Of a stretch of DNA of 54,738 nucleotides, positions 1 through 8,766 are shown piece after piece. Within the stretch, counting starts at the first letter, position 1; each line of letters begins with the position of its first letter. Below the pieces are notes generated by a model, which saw nothing but the letters and a program-made list of their open reading frames with translations, was not told the DNA's origin and made no database searches. This stretch comes from Nitratireductor sp. XY-223. Lineage in GTDB: Bacteria > Pseudomonadota > Alphaproteobacteria > Rhizobiales > Rhizobiaceae. A program made the position numbers and the translations under genes. The DNA is taken from the NCBI RefSeq assembly GCF_004959855.1, contig NZ_SPNT01000009.1:1-54738 (forward strand), in the 5' to 3' direction.

Positions 1-2
1 TG

Positions 3-62
3 CAGCATCTCTGCACCGTCTTTGAAACGTCAAATCAGGAGGAGGAGATAGAATCGGAATGA
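3..62 (+). CDS. C-terminal end of an unidentified gene (partial at the left edge)
   Basis: An open frame runs in from the left edge and ends at a TGA at 60-62, leaving only 19 visible residues, ending in an acidic tail (SNQEEEIESE). The TGA overlaps an ATG at 59 in an ATGA arrangement preceded by a purine-rich AGGAGGAGGAG. This looks like a translationally coupled gene pair, which is why I read it as a real gene end. Nothing can be said about its function. Confidence 0.35.
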   Translation, partial: QHLCTVFETSNQEEEIESE

Positions 63-121
63 CAAACGGCAAACTTCAGGCCCAAATCAAACGGTCGGAA
101 AAAGATGTGTGCATACGGTAG
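59..121 (+). pseudogene. 20-codon remnant start (ATG with strong RBS) reading into a stop before the oxidoreductase fragment
   Basis: An ATG at 59 follows a very strong Shine-Dalgarno run (AGGAGGAGGAG at about 38-48). It encodes 20 residues (MTNGKLQAQIKRSEKDVCIR) before a TAG at 119-121. The frame is the same as the indolepyruvate oxidoreductase fragment that follows, which resumes immediately after the stop. I infer that the 5' end of one gene was joined to the 3' half of another, or that an in-frame nonsense mutation lies near such a joint. The 20 residues resemble no family I know. Confidence 0.4.
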
Positions 122-1498
122 CCGCTGGAGGGCGTTCCGCGGGCGGCCGCCAATCTGCCGGATGACGGCTGGGCCTGCGTGATCACCGGCGTCGGCGGCA
201 CGGGGGTTGTCACGATCGGCGCGATCCTCGGCATGGCGGCCCATCTGGAAGGCAAGGGCTGCGGCATGATCGACATGGCAGGACTGGCGCAAAAGGGCGG
301 CGCGGTTCTTTCCCATGTCCGTATTGCGGCACGCCCGCAGGATATCACGGCGATCCGGGTGCCGGCGGGCAAGGCAGACCTGGTGCTGGGCTGCGACCTG
401 GTCGTTTCGGGTTCGCGCAAGGTGCTGGCGTCGGTGCACGAGGGGAAAACCATGTTTGTCGCCAATACGGCGGAGATCATGCCCGGCGATTTCACCCGGA
501 ATGCCGATTTCTCGCTGCCGATCGAGCGGCTGAAACGGGAAATCCTCAAAGCGGCGGGCGAGGACCGAACCGTCTATTTCGACGGCACGGGCGCGGCGAC
601 ACGGCTGTTCGGCAACGCCATCGCCGCCAACATGTTCATGCTGGGCATCGCCTTCCAGAAGGGCGGGCTGCCCCTGTCGGAAGAAGCGATCGAGCGCGCG
701 ATTGAACTTAACGGGCAGGCGGCGGAAATGAACATCGCGGCGTTCCGGTGGGGACGCCGGGCGGCGCATGACCCCGGCGCCGTGCGCGACCTGATGGCGG
801 CTGAGCGCGAGCCGGATCCGGTGCGTCGCATCTCGCAAACGGTCGACGAGGTGGTGGAGCGACGGGTGCAATTCCTGACTGAATATCAAAGCCGGCGCTA
901 CGCCCGGCGCTACCGCACCCGTGTCGAGCGCATCAGGCAGGTGGAAGAAAAGCTGGCGGGAAAACCCGGCTCCCTGACCGATGCGGCGGCGCGGAACCTC
1001 TTCAAGCTGATGGCGATCAAGGACGAATACGAAGTCGCGCGGCTCTACAGCAACGGCGCTTTCACAGCCGAGTTGAAGAACCAGTTCGAAAGCTGGGACC
1101 GGCTGGAGTTCCACATGGCGCCGCCGGTCCTATCCAAACGCGACAAGAACGGTCACCTGCAAAAGCGGCGTTTCGGCGCGTGGATGATGCGCATGTTTTC
1201 CGTGCTCGCGTCGCTCCGACGCCTGCGCGGCACGCCGCTCGACGCTTTTTCCTACCAGGCAGAACGGCGCGAGGAGCGCCGGCTTTTGCGCGACTATGAG
1301 GCATTGCTTGACGAGGTCGGCGGCGCCGTGACGCAAGACCGCCTGGAGGCCGGTGTCGCGCTGCTGAGCTATCCGGGAAAGATCCGCGGTTACGGACATG
1401 TCAAGAACGCCAGCATCCGGGCGGCGGAGAAAGAGCGTGACGGGCTGAAGAGGGCGTTTCTCGACGGCGAGGCGATCGTGGCGCAGGCGGCGGAATAG
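122..1498 (+). pseudogene. Indolepyruvate ferredoxin oxidoreductase, C-terminal fragment only
   Basis: The coding sequence matches the C-terminal part of the large fused indolepyruvate:ferredoxin oxidoreductases of alphaproteobacteria, which oxidise aryl pyruvates to aryl-acetyl-CoA during aromatic amino acid breakdown. The 2-oxoacid oxidoreductase gamma domain is visible: GVGGTGVVTIG just after the GTG at 179, then MAGLAQKGGAVLSHVRIA. The usual DUF6537-like C-terminal region follows. About 440-460 residues remain, against roughly 1150 for intact relatives. The TPP-binding and N-terminal pyruvate-binding domains are missing, and the reading frame is closed upstream by TAG at 119-121. The GTG at 179 could start a 439-residue protein, but it would lack the catalytic TPP domain. 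I call it a broken gene; its conserved codon use suggests the break is recent. Confidence 0.75.
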
Positions 1499-1659
1499 TC
1501 CGCAATTGCGGTATCTGGCACTGCCCGGGGGCATAGGTCGCCTCAACCGGGTGCCGATAGCGTGCAATTGCCTGCCCTGCAACCCCCGGTTTTGAATATC
1601 TCAAACCTTCCTTAATGCTTTTACGGTACGTCTCGTAACATATTTAAGGATTGGTGTTG

Positions 1660-3960
1660 ATGGGCGGAAAACAGCACGAGCAAATTCCGACAGATGTCTA
1701 TCTGTCGTTTGTCCGGTCCCTTTACGGGAACCGGATGACGCTGCTCGCCGGCATGATTGCGCACGTCACCGTCAGTGCGCTCCTGTTTCTCAAGGTGAAA
1801 GATCCGGCCTATATCGCCTTCGGTTGCGCGATCCTGGTCAATTGGCTGGCGCGCTTTTATTCCATGTCGCTGTTCGACAAGGTGCAGTTTTCCACCGATG
1901 ACCGGCAAACCATTGCATGGTGGGAGCGGATTTCCATCGTCGGCGGCGGAATGACGGCTTTTCTGCTCGGCGCGATGTGCGGTTACGCATTTCTGGTCAC
2001 GCGCGACACCTTTGCCGAGATCGCCGTTCTTTCGATCACGCTGAGCCTGCTGGTGTCGGTCGTCGGGAGGAATTTCGGCACCAAGATTACGGTCTATGTG
2101 ATCACCCTGGCGGCCTGCATGCCGATCATGATCAGCCTGCTCCTTGCCGGCAACATTTACATGGTGGTTCTGGCCGTCCTCATCATTCCGCTTGTCGCCA
2201 CAACCATATCCATGGCCAACGGGGTCCGCGAGTTCCTCTACGAAAACGTGCTGAGCCGCCGGGAGATCGCCATCATCGCCGACCGGTTCAACGCGGCACT
2301 CAACAACATGCCGCACGGCCTTTTCATGCTCGATGAAAACGGCCGTATCGTCGTTGCGAACAAGAAGGCCGCCGAACTGCTCTCCGCGCCCGACAGGGAT
2401 TCGCTGCGCAACCACTCGCTGATGGCGGTTCTGCGCTACGGTGTGCGCAGGGGCGTGATCACCTCCGGACGGGCGAAGATCATCCAGCGGCAGCTCAAGT
2501 CGCTGATCGCCGGCGAGGAGTCGCGGGCGCTGGTTTACTTCTCCGAGGAGCTCTACCTTGAATTCAGCGCCAAGCGGCGCAAGGGGAACGGCGTCGTCCT
2601 GATCTTCGAGGACGTCACCGCGCGCATCAAGGCCGAGGAGAAAATCGTCCACATGGCGCGCTACGACAGCCTGACCGGGCTGTCGAACCGCGGCTATTTT
2701 TCCGAGATTGTCGAAAACGCGGTCCGCAATATGGGCGAAGACGAGAAATTCGCCCTGGCCGTGATCGACCTGGACGATTTCAAGCACGTCAACGACACCA
2801 ACGGGCACATGACGGGCGACCGGCTGCTGTGCGCGATCTCGGCGCGGCTGTCCGGCCTGGCAGACGAGCGCATGACGCTGTCGCGCTTCGGCGGCGATGA
2901 ATTCGTGATCTTCATCCGCGATGTGCGTGACGAGAAAGATGTCGACAATGTCATGTCGGAGCTGTTCGAATCCCTGCGCGGAAACTACCTGATCAACGGC
3001 AACAAGCTGTTTGTCAGCCTCAGCGCCGGCGTGGTGATCGGTTCGAAGGCGGAATTCAAGCTCGACGACCTGCAGATCAAGGCCGACCTTGCCCTTTACG
3101 AGACGAAACACCAGGACAAGAACAGCTGGGTGATCTTCGCCGAGGAGATGGACGAGAAATACACGCAGCGCCAGAAGTTGAAGGCCGCCCTGCGCGATGC
3201 GGTGCGGGAAAAGTCCTTTACAGTGGTGTATCAGCCGATGTTTACGGCGGACACCGTGCAGGTTGCCTGCTGCGAGGCGCTGTCGCGCTGGTACCACCCT
3301 GATTTCGGTGCCGTCTCGCCCGCGGACTATATTCCGCTTGCAGAGGAGATGGGCATCGTCGGCGAACTCACCCGCCACATGCTGAACGTCGCGTGCCGCG
3401 ACTGCGCCGGCTGGCCTAACGGATCATCCGTGTCCGTCAATCTTTCCGCCAACGATCTTCGCAACAAGGAGATCGTGTCGATGGTCACGGAGGCGCTCAG
3501 CGCCGCCGGGCTCGACGCAAGGCGGCTTCAGGTCGAGGTGACCGAAAGCGCATTTGTCCAGGATGCCGCGAAAGCAAAGGCCATCCTCGAGGAGTTGCAC
3601 GCAAAGGGCGTCACGATCGCCATTGACGATTTCGGCACAGGCTATTCGAGCCTGAGCTACCTGCACCTCCTGCCGCTCGACAAGGTGAAGATCGACCGGT
3701 CCTTCGTTTCCGACATCGCCAACGACGAGCGCACGCTGAAGCTGCTCAAGGGTGTCGTCCACCTGTCGCGCGAACTGGGGCTGGAGATCGTGGTTGAAGG
3801 CGTCGAAACCGAGGAACAGCTTGAACTGATCCGCTCGACCCGAAGCGCCGACCTTATCCAGGGGTTCATCTTCGGCATGCCGATGCCCAACAGCGGCATC
3901 GCGGAGCTCGCCTCCAACAGGTCCGCTGCGAAGCAGGCCGCCGTCGCGGCCTCCTCATAG
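1660..3960 (+). CDS. Membrane-anchored GGDEF-EAL cyclic-di-GMP protein
   Basis: A bifunctional-looking cyclic-di-GMP enzyme of 766 residues. Five or six hydrophobic helices occupy about residues 15-185, a MASE-like sensor. A PAS-like segment (FNAALNNMPHGLFMLDENG) follows, then GGDEF and EAL domains. The cyclase motif GGDEF (about 411-415) is intact, preceded by RF. The phosphodiesterase motifs are also intact: CEALSRW (EAL at 539-541), NLSANDL, DDFGTGYSS (656 onward), KIDRSFV and EGVETEEQ. The usual RxxD inhibitory site before GGDEF is absent (ADERM instead). ATG 1660 is preferred over TTG 1651, with AAGGA nine bases upstream. The net activity cannot be decided from sequence. It appears monocistronic. 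Confidence 0.9.
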   Translation: MGGKQHEQIPTDVYLSFVRSLYGNRMTLLAGMIAHVTVSALLFLKVKDPAYIAFGCAILVNWLARFYSMSLFDKVQFSTDDRQTIAWWERISIVGGGMTAFLLGAMCGYAFLVTRDTFAEIAVLSITLSLLVSVVGRNFGTKITVYVITLAACMPIMISLLLAGNIYMVVLAVLIIPLVATTISMANGVREFLYENVLSRREIAIIADRFNAALNNMPHGLFMLDENGRIVVANKKAAELLSAPDRDSLRNHSLMAVLRYGVRRGVITSGRAKIIQRQLKSLIAGEESRALVYFSEELYLEFSAKRRKGNGVVLIFEDVTARIKAEEKIVHMARYDSLTGLSNRGYFSEIVENAVRNMGEDEKFALAVIDLDDFKHVNDTNGHMTGDRLLCAISARLSGLADERMTLSRFGGDEFVIFIRDVRDEKDVDNVMSELFESLRGNYLINGNKLFVSLSAGVVIGSKAEFKLDDLQIKADLALYETKHQDKNSWVIFAEEMDEKYTQRQKLKAALRDAVREKSFTVVYQPMFTADTVQVACCEALSRWYHPDFGAVSPADYIPLAEEMGIVGELTRHMLNVACRDCAGWPNGSSVSVNLSANDLRNKEIVSMVTEALSAAGLDARRLQVEVTESAFVQDAAKAKAILEELHAKGVTIAIDDFGTGYSSLSYLHLLPLDKVKIDRSFVSDIANDERTLKLLKGVVHLSRELGLEIVVEGVETEEQLELIRSTRSADLIQGFIFGMPMPNSGIAELASNRSAAKQAAVAASS

Positions 3961-3982
3961 CCTTACCGGTTTTCGTGTGCCG

Positions 3983-4549
3983 TCAGCCGCGACCGAACAG
4001 TTTCGGAAAGAAGCGGCCGGTCCTTTGCGCATAGTCCGCGTATTCGCCGGCCATTTGCGTGGAGGCGAACTTGCGCTCCTCGCCGCTGGCGGCAAGCCAG
4101 TATGCGAGGTAAATCGCCGCGAGCGGTACAAGGGCCCAGGCGTTCCAGGTCGCAATCGCCCAGCCGGTCCACAACAACAGATACGATGTGTAGAACGGGT
4201 GACGAACGTAGGAATAGGGACCCGTCTGTAAGAGGCTGCCGGGCAGTTTCTCGTCAAACGCGGCGAACAGGCCGGCCTTGGAAGACTCGCGGATCGCCGC
4301 CCAAAACAGTACTGCGCTCGCCGCCAGCATGAGGAGACCGATAAGTTGGGCGGCGGCCGGCTGCGGTCCGGCAAAGGTCAAAATGGTCATGCACACCATG
4401 CTGACCAGAACCAATAGCGACAACAGGTTCATGCCTTTCGGCATGTTTTTAACGTCGACGTCGAAATGACACTGCATCGACCAGACGTGTGTGCCCAGTA
4501 TTCCAATGGCAATCAAGCAAACAAGCCCATCAAGGATCACGGTTGTCAT
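3983..4549 (-). CDS. Isoprenylcysteine/phospholipid methyltransferase-like membrane protein
   Basis: A 188-residue integral membrane protein with about four or five hydrophobic helices. It carries the signature of the ICMT/PEMT superfamily of S-adenosylmethionine-dependent membrane methyltransferases: GPYSYVRHPFY at about 110-120, followed by a long helix and EERKF at 157-161. The RHP and EE residues form the SAM site in this family. The acceptor (a lipid or a small amphipathic compound) cannot be predicted. It is transcribed divergently from the alpha/beta hydrolase, and the intergenic region holds a GCGAA-CGT-TTCGC inverted repeat. It converges on the GGDEF-EAL gene with only 22 bases between the stops. 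Confidence 0.75.
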   Translation of the reverse strand: MTTVILDGLVCLIAIGILGTHVWSMQCHFDVDVKNMPKGMNLLSLLVLVSMVCMTILTFAGPQPAAAQLIGLLMLAASAVLFWAAIRESSKAGLFAAFDEKLPGSLLQTGPYSYVRHPFYTSYLLLWTGWAIATWNAWALVPLAAIYLAYWLAASGEERKFASTQMAGEYADYAQRTGRFFPKLFGRG

Positions 4550-4587
4550 TCCCTGCCTGTTTTCACGGACCCGATCAGAAACACATT

Positions 4588-4600
4588 GCGAACGTTTCGC
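4588..4600. promoter_or_regulatory. Inverted repeat GCGAA-CGT-TTCGC in a divergent promoter region
   Basis: A perfect 5-bp inverted repeat with a 3-base spacer. It lies between the divergently transcribed methyltransferase (start 4549) and hydrolase (start 4722) and could be an operator. No cognate regulator is encoded alongside, so the role is inferred from position only. Confidence 0.3.
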
Positions 4601-4721
4601 TAACTTATCACGCTTCTAACGAATAAAATCGAACAGGCAAGCTTAGGTTTTTTTTAAGCCGCGAAGTCTATGGTGGAACAGCGCGCGAATACGTGCACGT
4701 GATCCTTGGTGGAGAACGGTT

Positions 4722-5597
4722 TTGGAACAAGAAACACTGATATTCGAGAATTCCGGCGCCGGAGCGCTTGCCTATACAGAGCGAGCCGGTGAGAAAATGC
4801 CGATCGTGTTTCTTCATGGTTCCGGGTTTTCCAAGGAGATTTTCAAGCTGCAGTTCGGCGGCCAGCAGCTTCGTGACCATCATCTCATCGCTGTCGATCT
4901 GCCGGGCCACGGCGCGTCCGAGGACGCTGTCGATCCAAAAGCGACCTATTCCTATGCGGGTTTCGCATCCGCGATCACCGATTTCATAAAATGGCGGGGC
5001 ATCGAGCGGTGCATCGTCGTCGGCTGGTCGCTTGGCGGTCATGTCGCCTATGAAATGCTCGATACGGTTCCGCAGGTCGCAGGTGTTCTTACGTTCGGCG
5101 CGCCGCCGGCCGTGGGCGGGCCGCTCGGCATAATCCGCTCGCTGCACATCTCCAAGAACCTGCTGCTGATTTCGAAGGCCAAGTTCAGCCGCGCCGATGC
5201 CGAACGGTTCGAACAGGCCTGTCTTGACGGCCATTGCCAGGGTGAATTTGTCGACGCGCTTTGCCGCACCGACGAAAAGATGCGGCCGTTTCTTTCCCGC
5301 AGCGTGATGGGAAGCACGGGGCACGGCCAGAGGAAACGGGTGGAGACGACTAACACGCCCGTCTGCCTGCTGCAGGGCAGGCATGATCCGATCGCGCGCA
5401 CGGGCTATATGCAGGCATTTTCGGGCGAGAGCCTCTTCGCGGGAAGATGCATTGTCTTTGACGAGTCCGGCCACGCGCCGTTTCTCGACGCGCCCGAGAA
5501 ATTCGATTCCCTCCTGTCGCAATTCGCCGACTCCGTGGAGGCCGGCCAGTTGACAGCCGGCAGCGATGTCCGGCCGGATTACGCGCTGGCCGGATAG
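4722..5597 (+). CDS. Alpha/beta hydrolase
   Basis: A 291-residue alpha/beta-hydrolase-fold enzyme. The oxyanion-hole motif LHGSGFS is at 31-37 and the nucleophile elbow GWSLGG places Ser at about 103. The acid is probably Asp222 in GRHDP, and the catalytic His is about 251 in ESGHAPFLDAP. Lid residues lie between the core strands. The start is TTG 4722, with GGTGGAG eight bases upstream. The family covers esterases, lactonases and BioH-like carboxylesterases, and the substrate is not readable. It lies immediately before a FeeM-like N-acyl amino acid synthase; a role in turning over the same acyl compounds is possible but unproven, and the 276-base gap argues against a shared operon. Confidence 0.85.
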   Translation: MEQETLIFENSGAGALAYTERAGEKMPIVFLHGSGFSKEIFKLQFGGQQLRDHHLIAVDLPGHGASEDAVDPKATYSYAGFASAITDFIKWRGIERCIVVGWSLGGHVAYEMLDTVPQVAGVLTFGAPPAVGGPLGIIRSLHISKNLLLISKAKFSRADAERFEQACLDGHCQGEFVDALCRTDEKMRPFLSRSVMGSTGHGQRKRVETTNTPVCLLQGRHDPIARTGYMQAFSGESLFAGRCIVFDESGHAPFLDAPEKFDSLLSQFADSVEAGQLTAGSDVRPDYALAG

Positions 5598-5773
5598 GAA
5601 CATCCGGCGGCCACTCAACGGCCGAACCCCAGTCAATTGTCGATAACCTTGCAGCGCGGTGATTGGTCGCCGCCGCCGGCGAGCGCGCCTCTAGTTCCGA
5701 TGCGCGCGATATTCCCGACAGCCGATACAGATCCATGCCGGGCGCCTTCGCGCGCCGAAGCTGCGCGTTAACC

Positions 5774-5788
5774 TTAATATGAAGTTAA
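5774..5788 (+). promoter_or_regulatory. CtrA box 1 (TTAA-N7-TTAA)
   Basis: TTAA-TATGAAG-TTAA matches the alphaproteobacterial CtrA recognition sequence TTAA-N7-TTAA exactly. It lies 86 bases before the ATG of the FeeM-like gene, with another TTAAC half-site just upstream. CtrA is the cell-cycle response regulator of this class. The match is seen in the sequence; binding is inferred. Confidence 0.6.
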
Positions 5789-5839
5789 TGGCCTCTATTA
5801 TTTGATTCAACTTTTATATTGTCCGTCGATCCGCTACGG

Positions 5840-5854
5840 TTAAGCAATCGTTAA
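5840..5854 (+). promoter_or_regulatory. CtrA box 2 (TTAA-N7-TTAAC)
   Basis: TTAA-GCAATCG-TTAA followed by C is a second exact CtrA box, 66 bases after the first and about 20 bases before the ATG at 5874. It also reads as the inverted repeat GGTTAA-N7-TTAACC. A site this close to the start codon would more naturally repress, while box 1 could activate or repress. Confidence 0.6.
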
Positions 5855-5873
5855 CCAGCATCTGGGGCGGCAG

Positions 5874-6605
5874 ATGACGCAAGCAGGCGTACAACCCACT
5901 TTCACTGAAAAGCTGTTCGATGTGATGGATCGCATCGAGTACCGGCGCATCACCAGCGCGGAAGATTTCGAGGACGTATCGAACCTTCGGCAAAAGGCCT
6001 ACGAAAAGGCGGGAATGCACGTTCCCGACAATGGGGGCCTCTTCGTCGACGAAATCGATTTCGATCCGCAGGCCCATGTGTTCGGCGTTTACTGCGACGA
6101 GACGCTGATCAGTTCATTGCGCATCCATCACGTGACGCCGGATCACCGGGTCAGCCCGGCCCGCAATCTGTTTCCGAAAGAGGTCGACGCCTTTCTCGAC
6201 GCGGGAATGACGCTTATCGATCCGGTCCGTCACGCCTCCGATCCGGACGTCTTTGACGATCTGCCGGCGCTGCCTTACCTGACCCTGCGCATCGCGACCA
6301 TGGCCATCGAGTTCTTCGAGGCCGAGCGTTGCCTTTCGTTCGTGCCGCCGCGCCACGTGGCCTTCTACCGGCGGGTCTTCGGCTCCAAGCTCGTTGCCGG
6401 TCCGCTGATCAACTGCCCGGGCTACAATATCGATTTCTCGCTGCTGGCCGCAGACGTTCCGAACGAGCTGCCCAAGGTATACAGACGCTACCCGTTCTTC
6501 CGATCGCAGCCCTTTGAGAGGCGCATGATGTTCGCGCCGCAGGAAGAACTCGGCACGATGCCGCTGACCATCCGGCCGACGGCCCGTTACCTCCAGGCCG
6601 CCTAG
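5874..6605 (+). CDS. N-acyl amino acid synthase FeeM-like protein (GNAT fold)
   Basis: A 243-residue protein resembling the FeeM catalytic-domain family of GNAT-fold enzymes, which transfer an acyl chain from acyl carrier protein to an amino acid, and the related autoinducer synthases. Supporting features are the N-terminal segment YRRITSAEDFEDVSNLRQKAY, the central block LRIHHVTPDHRVSPARNLFP, and the C-terminal segment ECLSFVPPRHVAFYRRVFG-like (here ERCLSFVPPRHVAFYRRVF), typical of this group. The ATG at 5874 follows GGGGCGG. Two CtrA boxes sit directly upstream, so expression is probably tied to the cell cycle. An acyl carrier protein is not encoded nearby. Alternative: a general GNAT acetyltransferase, less likely given the length and motifs. 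Confidence 0.65.
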   Translation: MTQAGVQPTFTEKLFDVMDRIEYRRITSAEDFEDVSNLRQKAYEKAGMHVPDNGGLFVDEIDFDPQAHVFGVYCDETLISSLRIHHVTPDHRVSPARNLFPKEVDAFLDAGMTLIDPVRHASDPDVFDDLPALPYLTLRIATMAIEFFEAERCLSFVPPRHVAFYRRVFGSKLVAGPLINCPGYNIDFSLLAADVPNELPKVYRRYPFFRSQPFERRMMFAPQEELGTMPLTIRPTARYLQAA

Positions 6606-6867
6606 CGGGCGGTAAGCAATCCAGACGATCCGGTTGTCCAGATACCGGCCGGACAGCCGTATCGTCCAAGATTTCCGCAATACGGGCGCCGAGCCGCCCG
6701 CTTTCCTCGTACGACTTGCCCTGCAGCGCAGCATTGTGTATTCGATGCTGCGAATGTCTTTCGTCAGCCCGAAGACACCGTTCTCGGGGCTGGCTTGCAA
6801 CGGAATTCAAGACGGGATCGTTCGTGCTTCGTCGCGGACTCAGCCGGCTTGGCAGGGGAGAATCTTC

Positions 6868-7092
6868 ATGGCTGAACAGAACACCGGACCCGTCGAAACG
6901 GGTGCCGACATGGACTATTCGGAACACGAAAAAACCTACAGCATGTTCCTGATGCTTGCCAAATTCGGCACGCTGATCTGTGCTATCATTCTGATCGCCA
7001 TGGCCATCGGCTTTTTCACCGCGGCCGGCTTCATTACCGCCACGCTCGTTGCAGTCATCCTTTTCGTCGCCGGTTTCTACCTGCTCAGGTAG
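6868..7092 (+). CDS. aa3-type cytochrome c oxidase subunit IV
   Basis: A 74-residue protein with a short hydrophilic N-terminus containing DMDYSEHEKTYSMFL and two closely spaced hydrophobic helices (about 31-51 and 54-72). This is the pattern of the small bacterial aa3-oxidase subunit IV family. The ATG at 6868 follows AGGGGAG with seven bases between. The upstream in-frame ATG at 6634 would add a segment unlike the family. It lies 90 bases before pntAA, an arrangement common in Rhizobiales; a shared transcript is likely, linking terminal oxidase and transhydrogenase expression. Confidence 0.8.
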   Translation: MAEQNTGPVETGADMDYSEHEKTYSMFLMLAKFGTLICAIILIAMAIGFFTAAGFITATLVAVILFVAGFYLLR

Positions 7093-7181
7093 GGCCCTAC
7101 CGGCCCGCGCCGGACGCCTCGCTGCCGCGCGATGCGGCTGCGGCATCTTCTCGGCGCGCTTCCAGTCCAAAGGAGTGAAGA

Positions 7182-8336
7182 GTGGCCAGCACCGTTTTCA
7201 TCGCTAAAGAAACCCACCCCGACGAAACCCGCGTCGCCGCCTCGGTCGATTCCGTTAAGAAGATGGTCGCGCTCGGTCTTGGCGTCGTGGTGCAGAAGGG
7301 CGCCGGCGCCGGCTCGAAGGTTCCCGACGAAGCATTTGCCGAGGCGGGCGCGAAACTCGGCACCGCGGCCGGGGCGAAGACCGCAGATGTCGTTTTGCGG
7401 GTCCGGCGTCCGACGGATGCCGAGGCCAAGAACTACAAGAAGGGCGCCGCCGTCATTGCGGTCATGGATCCCTACGGCAACGAGAAAGCGCTTGAATCGC
7501 TGGCCAAGGCCGGACTGACCTGCTTTGCCATGGAACTGATGCCGCGCATCACCCGCGCCCAGGTCATGGACGTCTTGTCGTCGCAGGCGAACCTTGCCGG
7601 CTACCAGGCGGTGATCGACGCTTCCCATGAGTTCGAACGCGCCATGCCGATGATGATGACGGCCGCGGGCACCGTTCCGGCGGCAAAGGTCTTCGTCATG
7701 GGTGCCGGGGTCGCAGGACTGCAGGCGATCGCCACCGCACGGCGGCTCGGCGCCGTTGTCTCGGCGACGGACGTGCGCCCCGCAGCCAAGGAACAGGTGG
7801 CGTCGCTCGGCGGCAAGTTCATCGCCGTCGAGGACGAGGAATTCAAGGCGGCGGAGACGGCCGGCGGCTACGCCAAGGAAATGTCCAAGGAGTACCAGGC
7901 CAAGCAGGCTGCGCTCGTCGCCGACCATATCGCCAAGCAGGACATCGTCATCACCACGGCACTCATTCCCGGACGGCCGGCACCGAAACTGGTCAGCAAG
8001 GCAATGCTGAAATCGATGCGGCCCGGATCCATCTGCGTCGATCTCGCGGTGGAACGCGGCGGCAATGTCGAGGGCGCCAAGGCGGGCGAGATCGCCGAGG
8101 TCGAGGGTGTGCGGGTGATCGGCTACAACAATGTTGCCGGCCGGATCGCCGCCAGCGCCTCGCAGCTTTATGCGAAAAACCTGCTTTCCTTCCTCGAGAC
8201 GCTGATCGACAAGGACGCGAAAACGCTGGCGATCGATCCGGAAGACGAACTCGTGAAAGCCACCATGCTGACCCATGGCGGCAAGATTGTGCACCCGAAT
8301 TTCGGCGGTGCCGATGACGCAAAGGGAGATGCATGA
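7182..8336 (+). CDS. pntAA: NAD(P) transhydrogenase subunit alpha part 1
   Basis: The soluble NAD(H)-binding domain I of the proton-translocating transhydrogenase, which moves hydride from NADH to NADP+ driven by the proton gradient. The 384 residues include the [12 protein letters not shown] region, the NAD-binding [13 protein letters not shown] at about 174-186 followed by [11 protein letters not shown], and a C-terminal TMLTHGGKI segment. The GTG start at 7182 follows AAGGAGTGAAGA. The alpha subunit is split in two, as usual in alphaproteobacteria. Its stop overlaps the start of pntAB. Confidence 0.95.
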   Translation: MASTVFIAKETHPDETRVAASVDSVKKMVALGLGVVVQKGAGAGSKVPDEAFAEAGAKLGTAAGAKTADVVLRVRRPTDAEAKNYKKGAAVIAVMDPYGNEKALESLAKAGLTCFAMELMPRITRAQVMDVLSSQANLAGYQAVIDASHEFERAMPMMMTAAGTVPAAKVFVMGAGVAGLQAIATARRLGAVVSATDVRPAAKEQVASLGGKFIAVEDEEFKAAETAGGYAKEMSKEYQAKQAALVADHIAKQDIVITTALIPGRPAPKLVSKAMLKSMRPGSICVDLAVERGGNVEGAKAGEIAEVEGVRVIGYNNVAGRIAASASQLYAKNLLSFLETLIDKDAKTLAIDPEDELVKATMLTHGGKIVHPNFGGADDAKGDA

Positions 8337-8755
8337 TGGCAAATTCCGCAGTCGACAAAGCGCTGGATAATCTCGAATCCGCCGCAGAAGCCGTCCGCCA
8401 GGCGGTGACCGACATGCCAGCGGCAGCCGACGCCGCCGGAGCGGCGGCGCACGGGGCGAGCGGTGGCGCCATCGACCCGTTTGTTTTCCGCTTCGCGATC
8501 TTCGTGCTGGCGATCTTCGTCGGCTACTATGTCGTCTGGTCGGTGACGCCGGCGCTGCACACGCCGCTCATGGCGGTCACCAACGCCATTTCCTCCGTCA
8601 TCGTCGTCGGCGCGCTGCTCGCCGTCGGGATATCGGCAAGCGGGCTGGCGACCGGCTTCGGCTTCATCGCGCTGGTGCTTGCCTCGGTGAACATCTTCGG
8701 CGGATTCCTCGTCACCCAGCGCATGCTGGCCATGTACAAGAAAAAAGAGAAGTGA
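8333..8755 (+). CDS. pntAB: NAD(P) transhydrogenase subunit alpha part 2 (membrane)
   Basis: A 140-residue protein forming the alpha-side membrane part of domain II. An alanine-rich leader of about 45 residues is followed by four hydrophobic helices, including [18 protein letters not shown] and [14 protein letters not shown], which is characteristic of this subunit. The ATG at 8333 overlaps the pntAA stop (ATGA), with AAAGGGAG upstream; the second ATG at 8336 is also possible. It lies between pntAA and pntB in one operon. Confidence 0.93.
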   Translation: MMANSAVDKALDNLESAAEAVRQAVTDMPAAADAAGAAAHGASGGAIDPFVFRFAIFVLAIFVGYYVVWSVTPALHTPLMAVTNAISSVIVVGALLAVGISASGLATGFGFIALVLASVNIFGGFLVTQRMLAMYKKKEK

Positions 8756-8766
8756 GGGGCTGATTG

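Noticed and set aside
35..1114. Long minus-strand frame opposite the oxidoreductase fragment
   Set aside because: It mirrors the codon pattern of the plus-strand gene and has no homology or ribosome site.
1500..1511. CCGCAATTGCGG palindrome just after the oxidoreductase stop as a terminator
   Set aside because: The stem has no loop of workable size and no T-run follows; it may be chance.
6114..6800. Minus-strand frame covering the gap between the FeeM-like and oxidase subunit genes
   Set aside because: It runs mostly antisense to the FeeM-like gene. The gap portion has no ribosome site or recognisable motif.
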